Positions 33,888-45,255 of a stretch of DNA of 64,000 nt are shown piece after piece; positions within the stretch are counted from its first letter, which is position 1, and each line of letters begins with the position of its first letter. Origin of the DNA: Neoarius graeffei (taxonomy: Eukaryota > Chordata > Actinopteri > Siluriformes > Ariidae); NCBI RefSeq assembly GCF_027579695.1, contig NC_083575.1, forward strand, positions 67,705,654 to 67,769,653. The letters are read 5' to 3'. The notes under the pieces are model-generated. The model searched no databases, had not been told where the DNA came from, and saw only the letters and a program-made list of their open reading frames with translations. The translations under genes and the position numbers were made by a program.

Positions 33888-34266
33888 TAGAAGAAGAAGA
33901 AATCTTTATTTGTCACACGCACACTTCAAGCACAGTGAAATTCATCCTCTGCATTTAACCCATCTGAAGCAGTGAACACACACACACAGAGCAGTGGGCA
34001 GCCATACTAGAGCACCCAGGGAGCAGTTAGGGGTTTGGTATCTTGCTCAAGGGCACTTCAGCCCAAGGGGGCTTGGCTGAAGTGCCCCTTGTTAACCTAA
34101 GTGCATGTCTTTGGACTGTGGGGGAAACCGGAGCACCTGGAGGAAACCCACGCAGACATGGGAGAACATGCAAACACCACACAGAAAGGCCCTTGCCAGC
34201 CGCTGGGTTCGAACCCAGAACCTTCTTGCTGTGAGGTGACCGTGCTCACCACTACACCACCGTGCC
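33888..34266 (-). mobile_element. SINE-B copy 2 (SINE-A head, TTC-type tail)
   Basis: Starts AGAAGAAGAAATCTTTATTT at the tail side and ends with the tRNA-like head complement (CACTACACCACCGTGCC). It has the same SINE-A/unrelated-tail junction as 31973-32297, near AACCTAAGTGCATGTCTTTG, and contains a small CA run. Confidence 0.82.
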
Positions 34267-34300
34267 TACAATGGAATACCCTTGAGGTATTCCATTGTAG
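34266..34300. repeat. Perfect 15-bp hairpin at the SINE-B edge
   Basis: CTACAATGGAATACC and its exact complement, 5 bases apart. It lies where the SINE-B head meets the T3 transposon and looks like a small inverted duplication of target DNA. Confidence 0.85.
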
Positions 34301-35168
34301 ATTTTGAGGTGTGTTTTGGATCATCGTCTTATTGTAGGACCCGTCCTCTTTTTAACTATAATTTTTTTACAGATGGTGTGATGTTTGCTTCCAGAATTTG
34401 CTGGTATTTATTTGAATCCATGCTTCCTTCGACCAATGAAATGTGCCCTGTGCCACTGGTTGCAACACAACCCCAAAGCATGATCGATCCACACCCATGC
34501 TTCAGAGTTGGAGAGGTGTTCTTTTCCTGGAATTTGGCACCCTTTTTTTTTTTCTCCAAACATACCTTTGCACATTGTGGCCAAAAAGTTCTATTTTGAT
34601 TTCATCAGTCCACAGGACTTGTTTCCAAAATACATCAGGCTTATTTAGATGTTCATTTGCAAACTTCAGATGCTGAATATTGTGGCTAGGACACAGGAAA
34701 GGTTTTCTTCTGATGACTCTCTCATGAAGGTCATAATTGTTCAGGTGTCACTGCATAGTAGAACAGTGCACCACCACTCCAGGGTCTGCTAAGTCTTTCT
34801 GAAGCTCTTTTACAGTCAAACGGGTTTTTATTTGCCTTTCTAGCAATCCAACGAGCAGTTCTTTCAGAAAGTTTTCTTCATCTTCCAGACCTCACCTTGA
34901 TCTCCACTGTTTCTGTTAACTGCCATTTCTTAATAACATTACAATCTGAGGAAGCGGCTACCTGAAAACACCTTGCTACGTTCTTGTAGCCTTCTCCTGT
35001 TTTGTGAGCATCAATTATTTTATTATTCAGAATGCGAGAGAGTTGCTTAGAGGAGCCCATGGCTGTTGATTTTAGGGACAAGTTTGAGGAGTCAGAGAAT
35101 TTATACAGCTTTGAAATCTGCATCATCTGACCTTTCCTAATGAAGAATTTGAACAAGCCACAGCTCAA
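34300..35168 (-). pseudogene. T3 transposase remnant (Tc1 family)
   Basis: Minus-strand pieces: an N-terminal segment MGSSKQLSRILNNKIIDAHK with GYKNVARCFQVA (35059-34878 region), and a central piece FQEKNTSPTLKHGCGSIMLW (34559-34356), the GG(G)SIMVW motif of Tc1 transposases. Several frameshifts and stops separate them. Confidence 0.75.
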
Positions 35169-35387
35169 TAAGCTAATTAAGGTCTGGAACCTTGGTAAAA
35201 GTTACCTGAGAACTCAAATGTATTGGGGTGCCCAAACTTTCGCATGGTGTTCCTTTTCTTTTTTCACTCCTCAATTGTACAAAACAAAAATAAGACTTAA
35301 AAATAATCTTGCAGAAAACGCTGAAAAGAAATGTGTCGTCTTTACCTTTATGCCTTTTGGTGATCAGTTCATTTTCTGCTCACTTAA

Positions 35388-36106
35388 AGGAACAGTCCAC
35401 TGTATTTCCATAATGAAATATGCTCTTACCTGAATTGAGACGAGCTGCTCCGTACCTATCCGAGCTTTGCGCGACCTCCCAGTTAGTCAGACGCAGTTCG
35501 ACGCGCTGTCACTCCTGTTAGCAATGTAGCTAGGCTCAGTATGGCCAACGGTATTTTTTGGGGCTGTAGTTAGATGCAACCAAACTCTTCCGGGTTTTTC
35601 CTGTTTACATAGGTTTATATGACCAGTGACATGAAACAAGTTCAGTTACACAAATTGAAACGTAGCGATTTTCTATGCTATGGAAAGCCCGCACTATAAT
35701 GACAGGCGTACTAACACCTTCTGCGCGCTTCGGCAGCGCATTGATACGGAGCTCAGATATCAATGCGCTGCCGAAGCGCGCAGAAGGTGTTAGTACGCCT
35801 GTCATTATAGTGCGGACTTTCCATAGCATAGAAAATCGCTACGTTTCAATTTTTTTAACTGAACTTGTTTCATGTCACTGGTCATATAAACCTATGTAAA
35901 CAGGAAAAACGCGGAAGAGTTTGGTTGCATCTAACTACAGCCCCAAAAAATACCATTGGCCATGCTGAGCCTAGCTACATTGCTAACAGGAGTAACAGCG
36001 CGTCTGACTGACTGGGAGGTCGCACAAAGCTCGGAGAGGTACGGAGCAGCTCGTCTCAATTCAGAGAAGAACATATTTCATTATGGAAGTACGGTGGACT
36101 GTTCCT
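35388..36106. mobile_element. TTAA-flanked foldback MITE (719 bp)
   Basis: Flanked by TTAA at 35384-35387 and 36107-36110. The ends are AGGAACAGTCCAC and its complement. The two arms of about 358 bp are near-perfect inverted copies meeting near 35746. No intact transposase. A TTAA target suits the Kolobok or piggyBac superfamilies. The 74-codon frames on both strands are mirror images produced by the palindrome. Confidence 0.9.
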
Positions 36107-36110
36107 TTAA

Positions 36111-36831
36111 CAAACATTTAAAAGAGGATTATTTGTGATTTTTTTTTTTTTTGGAAACACAGTGTAAGAGCACCCCTAGTGTTCATACAAAACCCACGCA
36201 GAATGATATGAAGCGAGGCTGCGGGCTAACTGAAAGGAGCCCAGTGATGTAGGTTCACACAGCCATTCAGCAACAGTCATGTTATGTGATTACACAGCGT
36301 GATGCCCCCATAGTTTTGCACTCCAATAGGCTAATATATTCTACAGGCCCATTTTGGTGACATTTCCATAATATATCACCAGTAGGCATGTTACTGACTT
36401 TTTCACAGATGTAAGGAGCATGAACTAAGTGAATTATTTACTCTATCATTAATTTTCTGCTGAAGTATGTTTGGAGGAGAAACTGAAAGTTGATAGAGTG
36501 AGCACACGTTGTCTAAACAAAGTACAAATTACACAAAAGGGCAGATGACAAAACCATAAGTTGAGTGTTTTTTGGTTTGAACAAAAGGGTTACAACTTTG
36601 GCTCCACCACGGCCTTGACCAAGATAAAGGGATTACTGAAAATGAGAGAGAAGTGAGATGCAAGTGATGCATTTGCCTACATTTTTGACTGTCATAGTTT
36701 GATTAAATTAATTCAAGCATTTTTATTCTGCATATCAGTGAACTGCGAAACCCTCCTAGTCCCAGCCTGTCCTGGGACAGCTTTCCTGGTTGTCTCTCCA
36801 TGGTGACGGGGCAGGATTTATGATGATGCTT
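36111..36831. other. No recognisable feature
   Basis: AT-rich DNA with T- and A-runs. No coding sequence or repeat family identified. Confidence 0.4.
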
Positions 36832-37017
36832 GTTCATTCATTCATTCATTCATTCATTCTCAGTAACTGCTTTATCCTAGTCAGGGTTGTGGTGGATATG
36901 GAGCTTATCCCAGGATCATTGGGAATGAAGCAGGAATACAGCCTGGATGGAACACCAGTCCATTATAGGACACCATGCAGACACACATTCTCACACTTAG
37001 GAACATTTTAGAGTAAC
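36832..37017 (-). mobile_element. SINE-E 3' fragment
   Basis: (ATTC)n tail complement followed by CAGTAACTGCTTTATCCTAG and GGTGGATATGGAGC, the 3' half of SINE-E in reverse. Confidence 0.75.
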
Positions 37018-37027
37018 TATTGCACCT

Positions 37028-38188
37028 ATTCGCAGCATGGTGGTGTAGTGATTAGCACTGTTGCCTCACAGCAAGAAGGTTCTGGGTTCGAGCCCAGTAG
37101 CCAAAGGGGTCCTTTCTGTGTAGAGTTTGCATGTTCTCCCCGTGTCTGCGTGAGTTTCCTCCGGGTGCTCCGGTTTCCCCCACAGTCCAAAGACATGCGG
37201 GTTAGGCTAATTGGTGGCTCTAAATTGACCGCCACTTCTGTGTTTTATTTATTATAAGGCAGCTACCCAGTCAAGTAAAATAAGGTTCTGGACCATAATG
37301 GATGAATTCAGGGACATGATGGTCAATAATGGCAATGATCAGGAAACTGTAGTACACTATAAGTACGAATCCCATTTCCAGAAAAGTTGGGATATTTTCC
37401 AAAATACAAAAAAAAACCCCCCACAAAAATCTGTGATTTGTTAATTCACATAAACCATTATTTTACTGACAAAAGTACAAAGTAAAATTTTCAATTCTTT
37501 TACTGAGCAACTTAATTGTATTTTGCAAACATTAACAAAGTGAGAATTTGATGCCTACAACACACTCAAAAAAAAGTTGGGACAGAGGCATTATTACCAT
37601 TGGATTACATCACCTTTCTTTTAATAATACTTTTTAATTGTATTGGATCTGAGGATACTAATCGTTGCAGTTTTGCAACTGGAATTTGTGTCCTTTCTTG
37701 CTTGATACAAGACTTCAGCTGCTCAACAGTCCATGGTCGCCGTTGTCTGATTCTCCTTTTCATGATGCACCATACATTCTCAGTAGGAGACAGCTCTGGG
37801 CTGGCAGCAGGCCACTCAAGCACACTCACTCTGTGTCTATGAAGCCATACTGTTGTAGCGTGTGCAGAATGAGAGCTGGCACTGTCCTGCTGAAATAAGC
37901 ATGGACTTCCCGGGAAGAACCACTGCCTTGATGGCAACGTGCATCTCTCTAAAATCCCAATATACGCCCCAATATATCAGTGGTACCTTCACACACATGC
38001 AACTCACCCATATTGTGAGCACTGATGCCCCCCATACCATCACAGCCCTACGATGTGTGTCAGCCCTACGATGACCTGGCGACTTGTCCAGGGTGTACCC
38101 CGCCTCTCGCCCATAGTCAGCTGGAATAGGCTCCAGCTTGTCCGCGACCCTGCACAGGATAAGCGGCTACGGATAATGGATGGATGGA
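37028..38188 (+). mobile_element. SINE-A copy 9, split by an 818-bp inverted DNA copy
   Basis: The 5' part (37028-37231) and 3' part (38046-38188) belong to one SINE: the same target duplication TATTGCACCT stands at 37018-37027 and 38189-38198. Between them lies 37228-38045, an inverted copy of 40441-41244. About 40 bp of the SINE body are lost at the break, and CCCTACGATG is repeated at the right junction. Confidence 0.88.
37228..38045 (-). repeat. Inverted repeat arm L (copy of 40441-41244)
   Basis: Near-identical reverse complement of the arm at 40441-41244. It contains the C-terminal part of the T4 transposase, that element's right end, and about 140 bp of non-element flank. The left arm has 12 extra bases near 37960. 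ACCG at the outer edge is shared with the SINE, a 4-bp microhomology. Confidence 0.92.
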
Positions 38189-38199
38189 TATTGCACCTC

Positions 38200-38350
38200 C
38201 TGGCATGGATTTTGGTGGTGTCAGGAAACCTGAGAACTCCAGATGAAACCCACACAGACATGAGGAGAACATGCACAGACAGTAAACCAAACTCTGGATT
38301 GAAAAGGGGACTCTGGAGCTATAAGGCAGCAGCTCTACCTGCTGTGCCAC
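38200..38350 (-). mobile_element. Diverged SINE fragment
   Basis: Contains GAACATGCACAGACAGTAAA and the head-like complement CTACCTGCTGTGCCACCATG. It resembles a tRNA-headed SINE related to SINE-E, too diverged to assign with certainty. Confidence 0.5.
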
Positions 38351-38369
38351 CATGCTGCTCCATGCCGAT

Positions 38370-38736
38370 AGTATCCATCCATCCATTATCTGTAGCCGCT
38401 TATCCTGTTCTACAGGGTCGCAGGCAAGCTGGAGCCTATCCCAGCTGACTACGGGCGAAAGGTGGGGTACACCCTGGACAAGTCGCCAGGTCATCGCAGG
38501 GCTGGCACATAGAGACACGCAACCATTCACACTCACGGTCAATTTAGAGCCACCAATTAGCCTAACCTGCATGTCTTTGGACTGTGGGGGAAACCGGAGC
38601 ACCCGGAGGAAACCCACGCGGACATGGGGAGAACATGCAAACTCCACACCGAAAGGCCCCCGTCAGCCACTGGGCTCGAAGCAAGGACCTTCTTGCTGTG
38701 AGGCGACAGCGCTAACCACTACACCACCGTGCCGCC
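38370..38736 (-). mobile_element. SINE-A copy 10
   Basis: Reverse copy with a TCCATCCATCC tail. Target ATGCCGATA / ATGTCGATA on the two sides (38361-38369, 38737-38745). Confidence 0.88.
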
Positions 38737-38745
38737 ATGTCGATA

Positions 38746-39267
38746 AAATATATTTTTTAAAAAACGTTTTTCATTGTTCATGTTAGTTATTGATGTGCTA
38801 ACACCTAAAATGAAATGTATTCAATAAAACTGTATTAAATAGCCACAGGCAGTCATCAGTAAATCTAACTAGTTTCAGTTCATTTTGGTTTATTGTATTA
38901 TCATTATAATATATTAAAAAAAATTAGTAATTGGTTACCGGTACCTGTTCTTACTGTGTGGCATGTGAACTAAAAGCAAGCAGCATTACATTTAGGATCT
39001 GCTTCATCAGTCTGCATGTGGCATTACACAAAATACACACACATTGTCTTTATCCTGGTAATAATTGCTGGCCAGAATGCTGGCCTGATAGCAGTGATCA
39101 CTCAGTGCTGGCCCACACATAGGCTGGCTCTTTCCTCTGGCCTGAATCCTGATGTGGAATAATGGTAATGAACTTGTCTGACTCTAGTGTCAGGACACAA
39201 CGACAACTCAGCGTCATATGACTGTATGTCAGACATTGTATGAAGTAGAAGTTACAGCTTTAATTTT
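38746..39267. other. No recognisable feature
   Basis: No coding sequence or repeat that I can name. Confidence 0.4.
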
Positions 39268-39455
39268 CTTCAAGGTTTCTTTCTCATGTCGTCTGAGGGA
39301 GTTTTTCCTTGCCACCGTCACCACAGGCTTGCTCATCAGGGATAAATTAGAAATAAAATTAGTTCATGTTTAATGTCTTTAATTTTCTGTAAAGCTGCTT
39401 TGTGACAATGTCTGTTGTTAAAACCGCTATACAAATAAATTGACTTGAGTTCAGA
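39268..39455 (+). mobile_element. LINE 3' end fragment
   Basis: CAAGGTTTCTTTCTCATGTC through AAACCGCTATACAAATAAAT-TGACTTG. Same 3' end as 33215-33707 and 58654-60380, strongly 5'-truncated. Confidence 0.82.
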
Positions 39456-39537
39456 ATTTAAATACAGTGCACGCATAAACTATATTTGCACTACTGTGGA
39501 ATATGCTTTTGGCTATAAAACCCGAACTGTTTCTACT

Positions 39538-41106
39538 AACCCCCTTTCCTGAAAAGTTGGAATATTTTCCAAAATGCAATAAAAACAAAAATCAGTGATT
39601 TTGTTAATTCACGTGAACCTTTATTTAACTGACAAAAGTACAAAGAAAAGATTTTCAGTAGTTTTACTGAGCAACATAATTGTATTTTTTAAATATAAAC
39701 GAAGTTTGAATTTGATGCCTGCAACACACTCAAAAAAAAAAAAAAGTTGGAACAGAGGCAAAATAAGACTGAAAAGTTCATAGGATATTCAAGTAGCAAC
39801 ATTTTGGAAGATTCCACAATAAGCAGGTTAATTGGTAACATGATTGGGTATAAAAGGAGTAGCACCAAAGGCTCAGTCTTTGCAAGCAAGGATGGGTCCG
39901 GGCTCACTCATTTGTGCCAAAATTCGTGAGAGAATTGTTTGTGAATTCAAAAAGAGCATTTCTCAATGCAAGATTTTAGGTCTTTCAAAATCTATGGTAT
40001 GTAATATTGTGAAAAAATTCAGGGAATTCAGAGACATCTCAGTGCATAAAGGGCAAGGTCAGATACCACTGTTGAATGTGTGTGACCTTCGAGCCCTCAG
40101 GTGGCACTGCGTGAGAAACCATCATGCTAATGTGACAAATATGGGCTCGGGAGTACAAAACTGTTGTCACTTAACACAGTCCGCTGCTGCATCCAGAAAT
40201 GCAACCTGAAACTGTATTACGCAAGGAGGAAGCAATTCATCAACTCTATGCAGAAACACTGCCGATTTCTCTGGGCCTGAACTCATCTCGGATGGACCGA
40301 AAGACAGTGGAAATATGTGCTGTGGTCAGATGAGTCCATATTTCAGCTTCTTTTCAGGAAAACCGGACATCGAGTTCTCAATGCCAAAAGTGAACACGAC
40401 CATCCAGTTTGTTATCAGAGAAAGGTGCAAAAGCCAACATCTGTGATGGTATGGGGGGCATCAGTGCTCACAATATGGGTGAGTTGCATGTGTGTGAAGG
40501 TACCACTGATGTATTGGGATTTTAGAGAGATGCACGTTGCCATCAAGGCAGTGGCTCTTCCCGGGAAGTCCATGCTTATTTCAGCAGGACAGTGCCAGCT
40601 CTCATTCTGCACACGCTACAACAGTATGGCTTCATAGACACAGAGTGAGTGTGCTTGAGTGGCCTGCTGCCAGCCCAGAGCTGTCTCCTACTGAGAATGT
40701 ATGGTGCATCATGAAAAGGAGAATCAGACAACGGCGACCATGGACTGTTGAGCAGCTGAAGTCTTGTATCAAGCAAGAAAGGACACAAATTCCAGTTGCA
40801 AAACTGCAACGATTAGTATCCTCAGATCCAATACAATTAAAAAGTATTATTAAAAGAAAGGTGATGTAATCCAATGGTAATAATGCCTCTGTCCCAACTT
40901 TTTTTTGAGTGTGTTGTAGGCATCAAATTCTCACTTTGTTAATGTTTGCAAAATACAATTAAGTTGCTCAGTAAAAGAATTGAAAATTTTACTTTGTACT
41001 TTTGTCAGTAAAATAATGGTTTATGTGAATTAACAAATCACAGATTTTTGTGGGTTTTTTTTTTGTATTTTGGAAAATATCCCAACTTTTCTGGAAATGG
41101 GATTCG
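39538..41106 (+). mobile_element. Tc1/mariner-like element, family T4
   Basis: The ends CCTGAAAAGTTGGAATATTT (left) and AAATATCCCAACTTTTCTGG (right) are inverted. Inner copies of CACACTCAAAAAAAA...AGTTGG recur. It is related to T2 (27226-29334). Transposase is on the plus strand. Confidence 0.85.
39844..40869 (+). pseudogene. T4 transposase, several breaks
   Basis: N-terminal helix-turn-helix KSISQCKILGLSKSMVCNIV (from about 39949), then VLWSDES-like MLWSDESIFQLLF at 40317, FQQDSASSHSAHATTVW and PELSPTENVWCIMKRRIRQR up to 40869. All three acidic motifs can be seen (D in SDES, D in QQD, E in TEN), but the frame changes at least near 40210 and 40540-40640. The C-terminal part is duplicated in inverted form at 37605-37937. 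Confidence 0.85.
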
Positions 41107-41244
41107 TACTTATAGTGTACTACAGTTTCCTGATCATTGCCATTATTGACCATCATGTCCCTGAATTCATCCATTATGGTCCAGAACCTTATTTTACTTG
41201 ACTGGGTAGCTGCCTTATAATAAATAAAACACAGAAGTGGCGGT
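40441..41244 (+). repeat. Inverted repeat arm R (probable source)
   Basis: Reverse complement of 37228-38045. This arm is probably the source, since here the T4 element is continuous on the inner side and runs naturally into its right flank. Confidence 0.9.
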
Positions 41245-41290
41245 TACGGTACTTAAACTTTAAGTATCATATATTTGCAAAATGTGCATA

Positions 41291-42892
41291 CAGTGGTGCT
41301 TGAAAATTTGTGAACCCTTTAGAATTTTCTATATTTCTGCATACATATGACCTAAAACAACATCAGATTTTCACACAAGTCCTAAAAGTAGATAAAGAGC
41401 ACCCAGTTGAACAAATGAGACAAAAATATTATACTTGCTCATTTATTTATCGAGGAAAATGATCCAATATTACATATCTGTGAGTGGCACAAGTATGTGA
41501 AACTTTGCTTTCAGTATCTGGTGTGACCCCCTTGTGCAGCAATAACTGCAACTAAACGTTTCTGGTAACTGTTGATCAGTCCTGCACACCGGCTTGGAGG
41601 AATTTTAGCCCATTCCTCCGTACAGAACAGCTTCAACTCTGGGATGTTGGTGGGTTTCCTCACATGAACTGCTTGCTTCAGGTCCTTCCACAACATTTCC
41701 ATTGGATTAAGGTCAGGACTTTGACTTGGCCATTCCAAAACATTAACTTTATTCTTCTTTAACCATTCTTTGGTAGAATGACTTGTGTGCTTAGGGTCGT
41801 TGTCTTGCTGCATGACCCACTTTCTCTTGAGACTCAGTTCATGGACAGATGTCCTGACACTTTCCTTTAGAATTCGCTGGTATAATTCAGAATTCATTGT
41901 TCCATCAATGATGGCAAGCCATCCTGGCCCAGATGCAGCAAAACAAGCCCAAACCATGATACTACCACCACCATGTTTCACAGATGGGATAAGGTTCTTA
42001 TGCTGGAATGTAGTGTTTTCCTTTCTCCAAACATAACACTTCTCCTTTAAACCAAAAAGTTCTATTTTGGTTTCATCTGTCCACAAAACATTTTTCCAAT
42101 AGCCTTCTGGCTTGTCCACGTGATCTTTAGCAAACTGCAGACGAGCAGGAATGTTCTTTTGGAGAGCAGTGGCTTTCTACTTGCAACCCTGCCATGCACA
42201 CCATTGTTGTTTAGTGTTCTCCTGATGGTGGACTCATGAACATTAACCAATGTGAGAGAGGCCTTCAGTTGCTTAGAAGTTACCCTGGGGTCCTTTGTGA
42301 CCTTGCCGACTATTACACACCTTGCTCTTGGAGTGATCTTTGTTGGTCGACCACTCCTGGGGAGGGTAACAATGGTCTTGAATTTCCTCCATTTGTACAC
42401 AATCTGTCTGACTGTGGATTGGTGAGTCCAAACTCTTTAGAGATGGTTTTGTAACCTTTTCCAGCCTGATGAGCATCAACAACGCTTTTTCTGAGGTCCT
42501 CAGAAATCTCCTTTGTTCGTGCCATGATGCACTTCCACAAACATGTGTTGTGAAGATCAGACTTTGATAGATCCCTGTTCTTTAAATAAAACAGGGTGCC
42601 CACTCACACCTGATTGTCATCCCATTGATTGAAAACACCTGATTCTAATTTCACCTTCAAATTAACTGCTAATCCTAGAGGTTCACATACTTTTGCCACT
42701 CACAGATATGTAATATTGGATCATTTTCCAAAATAAATAAATGACTAAGCATAATATTTTTGTCTCATTTGTTTAACTGGGTTCTCTTTATCTATTTTTC
42801 GGACTTGTGTGAAAATCTGATGATGTTTTAGGTCATATTTATGCAGAAATATAGAAAATTCTAAAGGGTTCACAAACTTTCAAGCACCACTG
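41291..42892 (-). mobile_element. Tc1-like transposon, family T5, copy 1 (1602 bp)
   Basis: Flanked by TA (41289-41290, 42893-42894). Inverted ends CAGTGGTGCTTGAAAATTTG / CAGTGGTGCTTGAAAGTTTG. Transposase on the minus strand. Copy 2 is at 60724-62331. Confidence 0.95.
41511..42525 (-). pseudogene. T5 transposase, frameshifted N-terminal half
   Basis: Starts MARTKEISEDLRKSVVDAHQ at 42525. A 202-codon frame (42119-41511) holds the whole catalytic domain: VLWTDETKIELFG, GGGSIMVW, WVMQQDNDPKHTSHS, PDLNPMEMLWKDLKQ. The DNA-binding half is spread over other frames by at least two indels (near 42420 and 42130). Confidence 0.9.
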
Positions 42893-43430
42893 TAGATATT
42901 CCATGATCAGCACATGGAAGCACTGAAGGAGGCAAATGTAGCTCAGTCGGATGTGCAGAACAAATAGATGCGTTGTCTCTTATTCTACAGACCACTTGCT
43001 TTTGAACTGAGGCGCCCTTAAAGCAAATATGTGATCTATGCTTTGGAAACCTCAAGAAAATGTGGCCTGTATGATGGAACTGATTAGTTCACAGGAGTGA
43101 ACTTTTATTCATTCACACAGTTCCAATAAATTCCACTAAAGGTTACCATTGAATCATATGACCTGACCTGGTTACATGAAGAGACGTAGTCGTGTATTCC
43201 AGTAATTGCACTGATGTATAATAAACAGTAAGGGTGTGATTCTTCCATTTGCATAAGTCCTGTTTTAATGCTTCCAGTTACACACATTTCAGTTAAGCGT
43301 ATTCTCCCCTACGAGCTTTGATCACGCCCACAGCACTTGAGGCTACCTTCATTCTGAAGTTAGCCTCATTCACCAAAGCAAAAACATCCACTAGGTAAGT
43401 AGGATTGACTTTGGGTTCAGTTTTTATATA
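42893..43430 (-). other. Coding-like minus-strand segment with AATAAA downstream
   Basis: On the minus strand an open stretch of about 46 codons (about 43430 down to TAA at 43294) reads NPTYLVDVFALVNEANFRMK and then VASSAVGVIKARRGEYA. AATAAA on the same strand follows near 43110, and TATATAAAA lies just upstream (about 43428). I do not recognise the peptide. It may be a small exon, a transposon-derived end, or chance. Confidence 0.3.
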
Positions 43431-44350
43431 CGGGCTGTTTCACAATCATGGTTGTCTTTTTGAATAACACCAACTAACTCCTGCAACTAGGTCCAGTATG
43501 TATGCTGGAGTAATCTTATGTTGCAGGGACACACCAGCCCTACCTAAAGCAGTAATGTCTCTTATAAGTTCTTATAAATATGTCTGTAAGAGTCAAATGC
43601 GGCTCAGTTTTGACTTTGTGGTCATTTAATTTAATTCTACTTTAATTATTCCACTTAGATTTTACTGGTTAAGTTCAAAATTGCATTTTTAACACTAGCT
43701 AGGTTTTACTTTGGGACGTATACTTTCATTCACAACGGAAAGTTATTTCAGTGGAAGTTACATTTTTTTGTAAAATAAGTGCCTCTGACAGCATCCTTCG
43801 TCCATCAAAAATGTCCTCTCTGGAAATCATTCACTATATGATGAGATTGCAAATGATTTTTTAAGAAAATATTTGTCTCTTTTGGAGCAGAATACTTTGT
43901 TGTTGCTTCGTAAAAACAGTATTTGAAATGGACACATTTGCAGCAGAGCTTCACATGTGGTTGAAATGTGAGTCTGTCAAAAAGTGTCCTCTCCAGAAAA
44001 CCACAAGGATCGTAAACACTTCAGTTGTTATTACAGTTACCATCATGAACAAACACTGCTGCACAGTACCTGAAAATCTGTACTGAAAATCACACACATT
44101 TCAACAGTTGTTCACTTTATATACCTCACTCTTGTGGACTATAAAAGTGGGTCAATTTCCGAAATGCATTATTTGCCGTCTTCTCACCACAATTAACATG
44201 TCCAGTATAGGACCTGTAGCTCTGAAATTCTTTGCAGTTAATTTCCATCTCAAAAGGTCATTTTTGGCAGCAGAGAAACAAGAATTTTGAGGTTTCATTT
44301 CTGGACTATTGTGGACCAAAAAAGTATACCTTGATTGTGAAACTGCTCAT
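43431..44350. mobile_element. Non-autonomous element with GCTGTTTCACAATC-type ends
   Basis: Left GGGCTGTTTCACAATCATGG and right CCTTGATTGTGAAACTGCTC are imperfect inverted ends. The interior has no transposase frame. Superfamily unknown. Confidence 0.55.
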
Positions 44351-44570
44351 ACCTTATATTTACATAACGGAAGTGTTTAAATGGATAGTTTAGCCCATAA
44401 TGAGATTGACTGACAGTTTTGGTTTTCTCCTTACTCTCGATGTTAATCAGGTAATACTTGTTTAGCGTGAGAAGTTTGCATCTTCAGTTTTGAAGCTATG
44501 AAGATATTTGGAGCTAATACGTATTGTACGCTTATAGCTGACAGTTAATATTGTGCGAACTGGATGTCTA
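44351..44570. other. No recognisable feature
   Basis: Short spacer between two putative transposons. Confidence 0.4.
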
Positions 44571-45209
44571 AGGCTACATCCACACGACAATGGCAACGAG
44601 ATTTTTTTTTTTTTAAATATCGCGTCCACATGGGCAACGGATCAGTAAAATTTCAGGTTCATATGGCAACGCAACGCTTGCTGAAAACGATGCAATACAC
44701 ATGCCACACCTCTACGTGCGCTGTAAGACGGTCCCATCGGAGACACCAGAACAATAGAAGAAGTACACGCATGCGCATAAACCCTTTCTTCTATAGCATT
44801 AGCCACATAAAGTTTTGATTATTAATCAGTAGCGTAAAACGAAAGACGCGGACAGAGGAATGAATGGGGGTAGATGGAGAGAGAGAGGAACGAATGGGGG
44901 TAGATGGAGAGAGAGAGAGAGGATTGAATGGGGGTAGATGGAAGCCGGTACGCCAACATTCTGATATCCTCCAGAATTCTTTAATGGTCCAGAATAAATT
45001 GAATGCTACACGTTGATGGATTACTTTGTTCTTCTACGCCCTTTTTGAGGAATGTATTGTTGGACTTAAATCAACATCTGAAGAGGTGAGATCGCTCCTT
45101 TTTTTTTTTCCTATTTTTGCTGGCGGGATTGTTTTTGGAAAGCGCACGGGCGGTGCGCGGTTTGGTACTGCTTCCGCAGTGTTTGGACTAAAGACTCTGC
45201 CCTAAGGGC

Positions 45210-45255
<46 letters not shown>

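Larger units (their letters stand above)
31450..35383 (-). mobile_element. Tc1-like element, family T3 (IR/DR type), heavily interrupted
   Basis: The left end CAGTGGTATGCAAAAGTTTG follows a TA at 31448-31449. The repeat AAAAGTTTGGGCACC occurs at the outer end (about 31460) and again inside (about 32382), and an inverted inner copy is at about 35222; this is the double-repeat layout of Tc1 elements such as Sleeping Beauty. The right outer end is missing where a TTAA element begins (35388). Five other repeats sit inside: 31575, 31973, 32500, 33215 and 33888. Confidence 0.8.

Noticed and set aside
35605-35899. A pair of 74-codon proteins on opposite strands
   Set aside because: They are mirror products of the palindromic arms, interrupted at the centre, with no coding signature.
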